From contig MWAR01000220.1 of assembly GCA_002068715.1 (NCBI GenBank), positions 1 to 7,539 of the forward strand: a stretch of DNA of 7,539 nt. The letters run 5' to 3'. This DNA is from a bacterium ADurb.Bin374. GTDB lineage: Bacteria > Riflebacteria > Ozemobacteria > Ozemobacterales > Ozemobacteraceae. This document shows positions 1-7,539 of this stretch, piece after piece (positions within the stretch are counted from its first letter, which is position 1; each line of letters starts with the position of its first letter). The position numbers were made by a program, and so were the translations under genes. The notes below the pieces were generated by a model, which was given only the letters and a program-made list of their open reading frames with translations, had not been told where the DNA came from and did no database searches.

Positions 1-1094
1 AGACGGCAAAGGCGTTCATCCTGTACCGGTATGAGCACGCGAAGCTTCGCCAGGGCCGCGAGCAGTATACGGCCACCTCGGGGAATATCCCTTACAAGAA
101 GATCTGGCAGGTGCTCACCTGGGCGATCGATCACGACTGCTTCAGCATCGACCGCATCAACCAGCGGATCGCAAACGGTACGTATCCCCAGCTCGTTCAG
201 GAAGTGACCGAGAAATACGAGGCCGACCTCAAGGCTGCCGTCGACAAGATTATCGCCCGCAAGGACCAGGTCCGCATCGTGATCATTGCGGGGCCGTCGA
301 GTTCCGGCAAGACGACCACGACGATCAAGATGGGGGAGTTCCTGTCCCAGCACGGTTTCGAACTGGTCGCGATGAATCTCGACAACTACTTCTTCGACCT
401 TTCACACCATCCCCGCGACGAATTCGGCGACTACGACTTCGAAACGCCCCAGGCGCTCGATCTCGAGTTGATCAACCGCCACCTGGCCGAGTTGATGGAT
501 GGCAAGACCATCCAGATGCCGCGATACAACTTCAAGACCGGAAAGCGCGAAGAGGAAACCGATCCGCTGAAGCTCGAGAAAAACCAGATCCTCCTGCTCG
601 ACAGCCTGCATGGCCTCTACGGCCCCATGACCGACAGCGTGCCGGCCGAAAAAAAGTTCAAGCTGTATATCGAAACCCTGTGCCAGATCAAGAACAAGGA
701 CGGCGAGTTCCTGCGCTGGACGGACATCCGGCTTCTGCGCCGCATGGTCCGCGATTCATGGCACCGCAGCTACGGCCCGAAACAGACCCTCGAACACTGG
801 CATTACGTTCGCCGGTCCGAAATCCAGCACATCATTCCCTTCCTGGGAACGGTCGACCACGTCATCGATGGCTCGCTGGCCTACGAACTGCCGGTCTACA
901 AGAAGCATCTCTTCAAGTGGTTTCCGGAGTTCCTCGAGGCATACCGCAACGAGCCCAAACGACAGGATGCCTACATCCGGGCCAAACGCGTTCACGACCT
1001 TCTCGAATCGATCACGGTCTGGGAAGACGAGTCCGTCATTCCCAAGAACGCTCTCATCCGCGAATACATTGGCGGTAGTTGCTATAAATATTGA
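1..1094 (+). CDS. ATP-cone / nucleoside (uridine) kinase-like fusion protein, 5' end missing
   Basis: A P-loop kinase of the uridine kinase/phosphoribulokinase class, probably phosphorylating a nucleoside or related small metabolite in the cytoplasm. The frame (first full codon at 3) is open to the window edge, so the true start lies upstream; the GTG at 111 is internal. The first residues, TAKAFILYRYEHAKLRQ, match the end of an ATP-cone, the ATP-binding regulatory module best known from ribonucleotide reductases. A linker follows, then the Walker A motif GPSSSGKTT (bases 291-317), LDNYFF (378-395, position of the catalytic or substrate Asp) and DYDFETPQALD, the counterpart of the uridine kinase DHPDAFD motif. 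The C-terminus IREYIGGS resembles the LREFIGGS ending of the long TGS-containing 'nucleoside kinase' proteins, so the kinase half belongs to that family with a different N-terminal module. The substrate is not shown by sequence. The stop is TGA at 1092-1094. The next gene is convergent, so this gene is not co-transcribed with it. Confidence 0.82.
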   Translation, partial: TAKAFILYRYEHAKLRQGREQYTATSGNIPYKKIWQVLTWAIDHDCFSIDRINQRIANGTYPQLVQEVTEKYEADLKAAVDKIIARKDQVRIVIIAGPSSSGKTTTTIKMGEFLSQHGFELVAMNLDNYFFDLSHHPRDEFGDYDFETPQALDLELINRHLAELMDGKTIQMPRYNFKTGKREEETDPLKLEKNQILLLDSLHGLYGPMTDSVPAEKKFKLYIETLCQIKNKDGEFLRWTDIRLLRRMVRDSWHRSYGPKQTLEHWHYVRRSEIQHIIPFLGTVDHVIDGSLAYELPVYKKHLFKWFPEFLEAYRNEPKRQDAYIRAKRVHDLLESITVWEDESVIPKNALIREYIGGSCYKY

Positions 1095-1114
1095 CGGGTA
1101 AATAAAAAGAACAT

Positions 1115-1152
1115 CGTAGGGGCGCATCGCGATGCGCCCCTACGTGCATTTT
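1115..1152. terminator. Bidirectional intrinsic terminator, perfect 30-bp palindrome
   Basis: The arms at 1115-1129 (CGTAGGGGCGCATCG) and 1130-1144 are exact reverse complements. They lie between the stop of the rightward kinase gene (1094) and the stop of the leftward yjbQ gene (1151). In RNA the centre would open into a small loop. On the plus strand the stem is followed, after five bases, by TTTT (1149-1152). On the minus strand it is followed by a T-rich run opposite 1104-1109. The U-tracts are modest, so the terminator role is inferred mainly from the stem and the convergent position. The GTAGGGGCG...CGCCCCTAC core also resembles palindromes that are repeated in many bacterial genomes. 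Confidence 0.7.
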
Positions 1153-1552
1153 ACGAAGCCAAAACGCTGATCAGTAATTTGCGTGTGCGGGGACCGTCGA
1201 ATTCACACAGGTAGATGCCCTGCCAGGTGCCGAGGACGAGGTCTCCGTCTTTCACGATGAAGGGGTGGCATGACCCGAACAGGCTCGATTTCAGATGAGC
1301 GTGGCTGTTCCCCTCCGCATGCCGGTCGGAATGGTCGTCGGTCGGGATGATTCGCTCGATGCGCCTGAGAATGTCGTTCACGACATCGGGATCGGCGTTC
1401 TCGTTGATGGTCAGCGCTGCGGTGGTGTGCGGCACCGAGACCAGGATGTGTGCCTCTTTCAGACCGGATTTTCTCACCGCGTTGCGAACAAGCTCGGTGA
1501 CGTCGACGAGCGTTTGCGGATGCTGCGTTTTTACGGTTTCTTCGATCAACAT
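1151..1552 (-). CDS. yjbQ: YjbQ / UPF0047 family protein
   Basis: A 133-residue protein covering the whole length of the small YjbQ (UPF0047) family, a compact single-domain cytoplasmic protein. Members have been annotated as secondary thiamine-phosphate synthase because some show weak activity of that kind; the real physiological role is not settled. Three family blocks are visible: HTTAALTINENADPDV (residues 42-57), HAEGNSHAHLKSSLFG (78-93) and GTWQGIYLCEFDGPR (108-122). They contain the conserved histidines (H42, H78, H84/H86) thought to form the active or metal site. The ATG at 1552-1550 is the first in frame, with a purine-rich GGGAGTGAGAGAG stretch just upstream. The gene lies 87 bases after the GH13-like gene and converges on the kinase gene. 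It could be a distal operon member or have its own promoter. No thiamine gene is visible nearby. Confidence 0.9.
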   Translation of the reverse strand: MLIEETVKTQHPQTLVDVTELVRNAVRKSGLKEAHILVSVPHTTAALTINENADPDVVNDILRRIERIIPTDDHSDRHAEGNSHAHLKSSLFGSCHPFIVKDGDLVLGTWQGIYLCEFDGPRTRKLLISVLAS

Positions 1553-1573
1553 GTCTCTCTCACTCCCATCATG

Positions 1574-1600
1574 AAAATAATATTTATAAATAAATACAAT
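1574..1600 (-). promoter_or_regulatory. AT-rich patch upstream of yjbQ, possible promoter
   Basis: The 87-base gap between the GH13-like stop (1640) and the yjbQ start (1552) contains a 27-base block made almost only of A and T, including a 10-bp palindrome ATTTATAAAT (1582-1591). This stands out in otherwise GC-rich DNA. It may be the promoter or UP-like region of yjbQ. I could not fit a -35/-10 pair with normal spacing, and there is no hairpin that would terminate the upstream gene. Confidence 0.25.
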
Positions 1601-1639
1601 CGCCTGATGAAAACGGACGAGGTGCCGAACGCCACGCTC

Positions 1640-3091
1640 CTAAGCCCCAGTGTACAGAACGCATCCCTGCCCCGGCGCGAGCATGACTTCGGCGGACAGA
1701 TTTCGGCCGTCGCCCTCCCTGAAATGGTCTCCGATGATCTCTCGAACGTGTTCCGAACGTCTGATGCAGGCCGGCAGCCTGAGCGGCCGGGGTTCGTCGA
1801 GATTCATGTTTGCCGCCACCAGCAGATCGCGGCCCGGCAGGCGCTTGACGTATCCCTTGATGCCGGCGGGAGAGCGTTTCCAGTTTCCGAAAGGGATCAG
1901 AACGCCGTCGCAATTGAACAGCGGATCGCCGGCACGCACACGCAGAAGCTGCTTCATGAACCCAGGGAAATCCGTTCGAATTCCCCGTGTCCACTCGTCA
2001 GGGCCGGTTTTCAGCACGTTGATTCGTTCGAGAAGCGCATGTTCGCTGCCAGCCGTGAACATCAGATCGGCTGACATGAAGCAGGTCAGCAGAAAATCGA
2101 GTTTCATGAGGGAAACGACCTTCTGGCGGAGGTCATCCGAAACCTGGGACAGACTGCGAACGCCATTCCTATCGACGATCTCTCGGTGCAGGGCTTTGTC
2201 GTTCGTGATCTCGCCGTATCTGTCCGCATCTGCCAGCGCGAGTGCCTTCATGGCAGGCATCAGGACGTCGTGACTCGACCAGATGGCGCAACTCGGTTTG
2301 CGTCCCGATCTCTTGTGGAAGCGATATATATCAGATGGAATATACCTTCCTCCGTCATACCAATACATGTTGTTGAAATACCGCTCGGCGCCTGCCGCAA
2401 GGCCGGAATCGGCGAGGTCGATCAGCCGCGCCATTCCCAGGTTTTCCGCGACGAACCACACGTGCGGGAACCTGTGCTTCGTTTCGCCGACGATCGAGGC
2501 CAGCCCGTTCCGATCGAGGCCCCATGCCGCATCGATGCGAATCGCATTGACGTTCATGCTGCCGACATGAGGAACGATGATCTTGTCGAGCCAGTATCTG
2601 ATCAATTCCGGGTTGCCGTTTTCGAGAATGTAGGCTCCCCAGTTGATGCGCACGCGATTGCCGTCGGCATCGACGTCGTCAGCCCCAGCTTCGATGCCGC
2701 CGGTTTCGTGCTGTTTGAACCAGTGCTTCTTCAGGTGCTCTGCCTGCCGGTCCGCATGATTGAATGGAATATCGATCATGCGGTCCATCCCGAGATCCCG
2801 CACGGCGACCATGAATGAGGTGAAACGTTGCCACGTTCCGAACAGCTCGCAGGGGCGTTCGTAATCCTTTACGACATACTCGGAGAAGCTCGGAAGGAAA
2901 TGCGGCAGCAGCAGCATGACATTTGCCCCGAGATCGCGTGCGCTCCTCAGATACTCGAACATCGAATCGGTATCGGCGAAATACCGATGGGGGAGGTCGA
3001 CGTAGATTTTGCCGCACCTGTCAGCCGGAAGCCGGTCGAATGACCGGCTTCCGTTGCCGGTGAAAAAGGTTGCCAGGGTGGGGGCTGTCAT
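1640..3091 (-). CDS. Divergent GH13-like (alpha-amylase superfamily) enzyme
   Basis: A 483-residue protein without signal peptide, so probably a cytoplasmic alpha-glucan or alpha-glucoside hydrolase or transferase. All four GH13 regions can be traced: region I DIPFNH (107-112), region II AIRIDAAWG (183-191, nucleophile D187), region III FVAENLG (213-219, acid/base E216) and region IV IWSSHD (270-275, D275), so the catalytic triad is intact. Flanking residues differ from classical amylases: W190 in region II where many have His, and SSHD instead of xxNHD. Residues about 395-483 (LLVAANMNLDEPRP... APGQGCVLYTG) look like the C-terminal beta domain. Subfamily and substrate cannot be read; a GlgE-like or other glucan-modifying enzyme is possible. 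The ATG overlaps the TGA of the peptidase gene by one base (TGATG), and no Shine-Dalgarno site is visible before it (GACCAACTTCAACTG), which implies translational coupling. The stop is TAG. Confidence 0.8.
   Translation of the reverse strand: MTAPTLATFFTGNGSRSFDRLPADRCGKIYVDLPHRYFADTDSMFEYLRSARDLGANVMLLLPHFLPSFSEYVVKDYERPCELFGTWQRFTSFMVAVRDLGMDRMIDIPFNHADRQAEHLKKHWFKQHETGGIEAGADDVDADGNRVRINWGAYILENGNPELIRYWLDKIIVPHVGSMNVNAIRIDAAWGLDRNGLASIVGETKHRFPHVWFVAENLGMARLIDLADSGLAAGAERYFNNMYWYDGGRYIPSDIYRFHKRSGRKPSCAIWSSHDVLMPAMKALALADADRYGEITNDKALHREIVDRNGVRSLSQVSDDLRQKVVSLMKLDFLLTCFMSADLMFTAGSEHALLERINVLKTGPDEWTRGIRTDFPGFMKQLLRVRAGDPLFNCDGVLIPFGNWKRSPAGIKGYVKRLPGRDLLVAANMNLDEPRPLRLPACIRRSEHVREIIGDHFREGDGRNLSAEVMLAPGQGCVLYTGA
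3026..3053. repeat. Intragenic perfect hairpin near the start of the GH13-like gene
   Basis: The arms 3026-3037 and 3042-3053 are exact 12-bp reverse complements around a four-base loop. They lie 39-66 bases into the GH13-like gene, just after the coupled TGATG junction, and encode around residues 13-22 (NGSRSFDRLP). There is no U-tract after it, so it is not an ordinary terminator. It could slow ribosomes or protect the 3' end of the upstream peptidase message. It may also be chance in GC-rich coding DNA. Confidence 0.6.
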
Positions 3092-4482
3092 CAGTTGAAG
3101 TTGGTCGCCCTGTTCAGGGTCAGGAGCACGGCAAGCTGGCTCCGCGCGATTTTCTCCATGAGCGTCGGTTCCAGATTCGCGACGATATCCGTGGTCTTGT
3201 GGTAATACTTCGACATCTCCGGATACCCTTCGATCGTCAGAATTGCCGAGGCCCCGATATTCCAGAACGAGGAATGGTCGGAATACCAGATGTTCGAGTC
3301 GTACAGCGTCTTGCTCTTGAGCCCTGTGTAGGTGAGGGCGGTATCCTTGAACACGTCGATCAGCCAGTTGCTGCGCGTATTGCCGATGACGGCGACCTCG
3401 TTGTCGTCCCTGTCGGCGATCATGTCCATGTTCAGGACGGCCTTGATCTGAACACCGGTCTGCGCGGCGAGAGCCTTCGCGACAGCCTTGCTTCCGACCA
3501 GGCCGACTTCCTCGGCGTTCATTTCGGCATAGATCACTGTGTAGGGAAGCGGCAGCCTGCCTGCGACCCGCGCAACGTGAAGAACTCCGGCCGCACCGCT
3601 TCCGTTGTCATCAGCGCCAGGAGCAGTCGTATAATTGTAACTCGAAACGGTGGAGTCCATGTGACCGCACACGACGATGACGGTGTTGGGATTGACCGTG
3701 CCCTTTTGGACAGCGACGACATTCATCAGCTTTTTCGAACTGTAGGTGAATTCAGGCGTGGTGACCTCGAGGCCGCCGATGGCGTTGAACTGCTCGGCGA
3801 GCCACTTGACCGCCTCGGCATTTCCAGGCTGGCTGACCTGACGGCTCTTGAAATTCTGAAGGGTTTCAACGGTTGCCGTCATGTCCGAAGCCGTTATCGA
3901 TACGAGTTGGTCGGCGATGGCCGGATCGAACTTCGCCGCCTTGAGGGGCGAAGGCCATGCCGGAACGCGCTGGCGGACCAGGGTTTCGTCGAGCGTGCTG
4001 TAGCGGAGCTCGAGCCCGATGAGCTTTTCCTCGTCTTCGGGACGTATTCTGATGACGAAAGAATTCTTGTGTGAATACAACGGTTCGAACATATCTCGCA
4101 ATGCCGCTTCCTGGGCCGGTGTTTCGACCCAGACAAGCTTCCAGGACTCGGACGTGTCGTCGAGACGTTTCTTGTCGAGGATCGAATACTGGATTTTTGC
4201 CTGGCGGAATCGTTCGAGCCGGACAAAATTCACATGCGTCAGGTACCCTTCCTGAGAAGAGTAATAAAATTTGCCGGCCGTCCGGAGAATCTGATCTTCG
4301 CTGAGGCGCGACGGGGGAAGTTTCGCGAGAATCAGATACCCGATCTGATCGACGCGCTTTTCCTCGCGGATATTCCTGATGAACTCGTCGAACTCGGATT
4401 TGGCATCACCGCTCAGGGCAAACGCCGGTACCGTGATGGAGGCCAGGGAAAACAGGATGCAGAGAAGAAAAATACGTCGCAT
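3091..4482 (-). CDS. Secreted M28-family zinc metallopeptidase (aminopeptidase-like)
   Basis: A 463-residue exopeptidase-type enzyme predicted to be exported. The start at 4482 gives a clear signal peptide, MRRIFLLCILFSLASITVPAFA, with an AFA|L cleavage site after residue 22, and has AAGGAG eight bases upstream. In-frame ATGs further up, as far as 4584, would bury this signal and begin inside the terminator. Residues about 23-200 are an N-terminal region I do not recognise. The catalytic domain follows, with co-catalytic zinc residues in M28 order: H274 (GHMD), bridging D291 (PGADDNGSG), general base E324 and ligand E325 (NAEEVGLVGS), D353 (NMDMIA) and H428 (YYHKTTDIVANL), plus conserved SDHSSF (401-406). 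All key residues are present, so it should be active. Specificity is not readable; M28 also includes carboxypeptidases and glutaminyl cyclase relatives. It follows the atp terminator and overlaps the next gene by one base. Confidence 0.92.
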   Translation of the reverse strand: MRRIFLLCILFSLASITVPAFALSGDAKSEFDEFIRNIREEKRVDQIGYLILAKLPPSRLSEDQILRTAGKFYYSSQEGYLTHVNFVRLERFRQAKIQYSILDKKRLDDTSESWKLVWVETPAQEAALRDMFEPLYSHKNSFVIRIRPEDEEKLIGLELRYSTLDETLVRQRVPAWPSPLKAAKFDPAIADQLVSITASDMTATVETLQNFKSRQVSQPGNAEAVKWLAEQFNAIGGLEVTTPEFTYSSKKLMNVVAVQKGTVNPNTVIVVCGHMDSTVSSYNYTTAPGADDNGSGAAGVLHVARVAGRLPLPYTVIYAEMNAEEVGLVGSKAVAKALAAQTGVQIKAVLNMDMIADRDDNEVAVIGNTRSNWLIDVFKDTALTYTGLKSKTLYDSNIWYSDHSSFWNIGASAILTIEGYPEMSKYYHKTTDIVANLEPTLMEKIARSQLAVLLTLNRATNFN

Positions 4483-4490
4483 TCTCGATA

Positions 4491-4496
4491 CTCCTT
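4491..4496 (-). promoter_or_regulatory. Ribosome binding site deciding the M28 peptidase start
   Basis: AAGGAG on the minus strand lies eight bases before the ATG at 4482. It is the strongest Shine-Dalgarno match near any start in the window. It supports the start that yields a signal peptide over the longer reading frame. Confidence 0.8.
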
Positions 4497-4516
4497 CATG
4501 GACGATATTGACTATC

Positions 4517-4522
4517 ATTGTA
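4517..4522 (-). promoter_or_regulatory. Candidate -10 element for the peptidase/GH13-like unit
   Basis: TACAAT on the minus strand lies 34 bases before the peptidase start and just downstream of the atp terminator, where a new promoter is expected. The matching -35 region is poor (TGGCCG at 17-base spacing), so only position and the -10 hexamer support this call. Confidence 0.3.
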
Positions 4523-4547
4523 ACGCAACGCGGGCTTTCCGGCCAGG

Positions 4548-4595
4548 AAAAAACAAACGCGGGTGCGGCCCTGTCCGGCTGCACCCGCGTTTGTT
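4548..4595 (-). terminator. Intrinsic terminator of the atp operon
   Basis: Perfect 15-bp arms (AACAAACGCGGGTGC at 4552-4566, its complement at 4581-4595) extend inward through one mismatch and three more pairs to a six-base loop. In the minus direction the stem ends in six T residues (4553-4548). It begins eight bases after the atpC stop codon and separates the atp genes from the peptidase gene. Plus-strand T-rich sequence (4590-4600) also follows the stem, but no rightward gene ends here. Confidence 0.92.
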
Positions 4596-4602
4596 TTGTT
4601 CT

Positions 4603-4982
4603 TCAGTGGTGAATTCGCCTGTACAGAAGAGCCGTAGCGAGGTCGGTTTTCTGCACCTCGCTGGCGAACTCGGCGGGAATCGTAAGTTTCTTTCCCTTCA
4701 GATGCTCGCTGATCTCAGCCGCATCCTGTGCGATGAGGGCGTCGGCCAGGACGGTGGCTTCATTGTCGATCATCTCGAAGAACCCGCCGGTCACGCCGAA
4801 GAACAGATCCTCGCCGTCGGCCGTGATCACGTGAATGACGCCCACTTTCATGCTGACGAGCAAGGGCTCCCGGTCCTTACGCACGCCGATGTATCCCGCC
4901 ATTCCGGGCACGGAGATCCCACTGGCGGTGAATTCCAGCAGCTTTTTCGAGGGGGCGACGATGACGAGATGGAAATCTGACA

Positions 4983-4983
<1 letters not shown>
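4603..4983 (-). CDS. atpC: F1F0 ATP synthase subunit epsilon
   Basis: Epsilon subunit of the F1 central stalk, about 126 residues, slightly short of the usual 130-140. It couples gamma rotation to the membrane ring and, through its C-terminal helices, can restrain ATP hydrolysis. The N-terminal beta-sandwich is recognisable (FHLVIVAPSKKLLEF, then GYIGVRKDREPLL and the FFGVTGGFFEM strand region). The last ~45 residues form the helical part (DALIAQDAAEISEHL... DLATALLYRR). Two tandem ATGs occur, at 4986 and 4983. The second is preferred because GGAG lies seven bases before it and only four before the first. The first would give a 4-base ATGA overlap with atpD, the second a 1-base overlap; either way translation is coupled to atpD. 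It is the last gene before the operon terminator. Confidence 0.93.
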
Positions 4984-6410
<1,427 letters not shown>

Positions 6411-6421
6411 CTATCCGGCGC

Positions 6422-7309
6422 TCAATCTGCCAGAGCGTCGACGCCGCCGATCACTTCAGAAAGTTCCTTGGTGATGGCTGCCTGGCGAATGCGGTTGTAC
6501 AGAAGGGTCATGTCCGAAATCATCTCTTCGGCCCGGTCCGTCGCAGCGCCCATGGCGACCATGCGGGCACCCTGCTCGGCCGCGGATGACTCGAGAATAC
6601 CGCGAAGGAACATGCCTTCTATATACCTTGGGATAAGGGAGTTGAGAATGACGTCCGGGGAAGGATCGAACTCGAAATCGATCGTCGCTCGAGAATGGTG
6701 TTCGTTCTTGCTCTGATTAAGCCTGAACTCGAAGGGAAGCATTTTCTTGACTTCGATTCGGCGCTCGAGAGCCGAAACGGAACCCGTGTAGACGAGCAGC
6801 AACTCATCGATCGCGTTGTTGTTGTAGAAACTGAGAAAGTTTTTCGCCGCGAGCCGGATCGCATCTGATTCTGGATGCGAGAGGAGTTCCGGAAAGTAAT
6901 CCATGCTGATGTTGTCGGATGGCCGCCGCTTGAAGAACTCGTATCCTTTTCGGCCGACGAGGAACAGACGGCAGTTCATGTCCTTGCGTTCCCGGATGAG
7001 AGCCTGGGTCTGCTTGATGAGATCGTGATTGAAGCTGCCGCATAGTCCGCGATCACCGGTGATGAGGATGATACCGCAGTTCCGCCGGTTCTTGTGAGGC
7101 TGAAAGACGGGGTGCAGTTCCGGTTTTTCGATCGCCGAGCAGAGAGTGCAGACCATCTGCTCGAGCTTCACGAGATAGAATCGCATCCCGTTCAGTCTGT
7201 CCATGGCCCGGCGAAGCTTCGCCGTGGACATCATCTTCATGGCGCGGGTGATCTGCTGGGTGCTTTTCACACCGCCAATCTTTTTCCGAATATCCTTTTG
7301 CGTAGCCAT
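6422..7309 (-). CDS. atpG: F1F0 ATP synthase subunit gamma
   Basis: Gamma subunit, the rotating central shaft of F1, 295 residues and normal in length. The N-terminal helix carries the family pattern (IRKKIGGVKSTQQITRAMKMMSTAKLRRA, residues 8-36). The central Rossmann-like part contains ITGDRGLCGSFN (about 83-94). The C-terminal helix has the signature from LESSAAEQGARMVAMGAATDRAEEM to RIRQAAITKELSEVIGG, the coiled coil that sits inside the alpha3-beta3 ring. The ATG at 7309 is three bases after the atpA stop, with GAGG eight bases upstream inside the last atpA codons, so the two genes are tightly coupled. No anomaly was seen. Confidence 0.98.
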   Translation of the reverse strand: MATQKDIRKKIGGVKSTQQITRAMKMMSTAKLRRAMDRLNGMRFYLVKLEQMVCTLCSAIEKPELHPVFQPHKNRRNCGIILITGDRGLCGSFNHDLIKQTQALIRERKDMNCRLFLVGRKGYEFFKRRPSDNISMDYFPELLSHPESDAIRLAAKNFLSFYNNNAIDELLLVYTGSVSALERRIEVKKMLPFEFRLNQSKNEHHSRATIDFEFDPSPDVILNSLIPRYIEGMFLRGILESSAAEQGARMVAMGAATDRAEEMISDMTLLYNRIRQAAITKELSEVIGGVDALAD

Positions 7310-7312
7310 AGG

Positions 7313-7539
7313 TTACGCCTCTGCCTTCGGAGTTCCGCCTTCTGCAGATGTGGTCGTGCCGAGACTCGGCAGGAACACCTGCTCGAGGAACTCCTTGATC
7401 CCGGCGTGCATCGCCGCGTCCAGCTCAGTGTCGATGGCCTTCGATTTGTGAAGCTTGAACCCGATCTCCGGATGCTTTTCCCGGATATAGGTGCAGAGCT
7501 GTTTTTTAAATTGAGTGATATATTTCTTATCGAATCCAT
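7313..7539 (-). CDS. atpA: F1F0 ATP synthase subunit alpha, C-terminal end only
   Basis: The last 74 codons of the non-catalytic alpha subunit, cut by the right edge of the window (last full codon at 7537-7535) and ending at TAA (7315-7313). The translation begins GFDKKYITQFKKQL and continues with YIREKHPEIGFKL and DAAMHAGIKEFLEQVF, matching the helical C-terminal domain of alpha (the usual pattern is EFEK.LL.YLR.KHPEI.. and I.EF...F). The position just before atpG confirms the identity. After the usual end of the family there is a tail of about 18 residues rich in Thr, Gly, Glu and Ala (LPSLGTTTSAEGGTPKAEA), probably disordered. An overlapping minus-strand frame beginning with an ATG at 7539 is a shadow of this gene. 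Confidence 0.95.
   Translation of the reverse strand, partial: GFDKKYITQFKKQLCTYIREKHPEIGFKLHKSKAIDTELDAAMHAGIKEFLEQVFLPSLGTTTSAEGGTPKAEA

Noticed and set aside
111..1094. Start of the kinase gene at the GTG at 111
   Set aside because: The frame is open to the window edge and the upstream residues match an ATP-cone, so the GTG is an internal valine codon.
1295..2818. Several plus-strand reading frames opposite yjbQ and the GH13-like gene
   Set aside because: Antisense shadows with Arg/Ser/His-rich composition and no family motif, while the minus-strand frames carry clear conserved blocks.
3070..4074. Long plus-strand reading frame opposite the M28 peptidase
   Set aside because: It is antisense to a gene with complete family motifs, has no recognisable domain, and is the sort of open frame GC-rich coding DNA produces.
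4483..4584. Longer peptidase reading frame starting at 4584
   Set aside because: It would begin inside the atp terminator stem, lacks a ribosome site, and would put 34 residues before a clear signal peptide that has its own AAGGAG.
7267..7539. Minus-strand frame starting with an ATG at 7539
   Set aside because: Arg/Ser-rich and in a different frame from the alpha subunit C-terminus, which is clearly recognisable over the same bases.

Overview
The window is about 7.5 kb of moderately GC-rich, densely coding bacterial DNA (roughly 57% GC by eye). It holds seven protein genes and no RNA gene, insertion sequence or CRISPR array that I could see. The signal peptide, Shine-Dalgarno sites, intrinsic terminators and F-type ATP synthase operon all say Bacteria. 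The phylum cannot be fixed from the sequence alone. An ATP-cone joined to a nucleoside kinase-like protein suggests a less-sampled lineage rather than a standard model group, but that is a guess.

Layout. Positions 1-1094 (+): the 3' part of a nucleoside (uridine) kinase-like gene whose N-terminus carries the end of an ATP-cone domain and runs off the left edge. Positions 1115-1144: a perfect 30-bp palindrome between two convergent genes, probably a bidirectional terminator. Everything to the right is on the minus strand. Read in the direction of transcription, the right edge comes first: atpA (C-terminal 74 codons only), atpG, atpD and atpC, the F1 genes in the usual alpha-gamma-beta-epsilon order with gaps or overlaps of 3, 29 and -1 to -4 bases. 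A strong intrinsic terminator (4548-4595) closes this operon. Next comes a two-gene unit: a secreted M28-family zinc metallopeptidase (3091-4482), whose stop codon overlaps the start of a divergent GH13 (alpha-amylase superfamily) enzyme (1640-3091) by one base. The last minus-strand gene is a YjbQ/UPF0047-family protein (1151-1552), preceded by an 87-base gap with an AT-rich patch.

How the genes work together. The atp genes encode the catalytic F1 head (alpha3 beta3 with the gamma and epsilon stalk), which makes or hydrolyses ATP at the membrane. The peptidase and the GH13-like enzyme look co-transcribed and translationally coupled, although the first is predicted to be exported and the second cytoplasmic, so any shared role is unclear. 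The kinase and YjbQ genes are independent housekeeping-type genes.

Most of the window is ordinary core-genome content. The items worth a second look are the ATP-cone/kinase fusion, the peptidase-amylase coupling with a strong hairpin just inside the second gene, the divergent GH13 enzyme, and the palindrome, which may belong to a dispersed repeat family. I found no convincing new multi-gene system.
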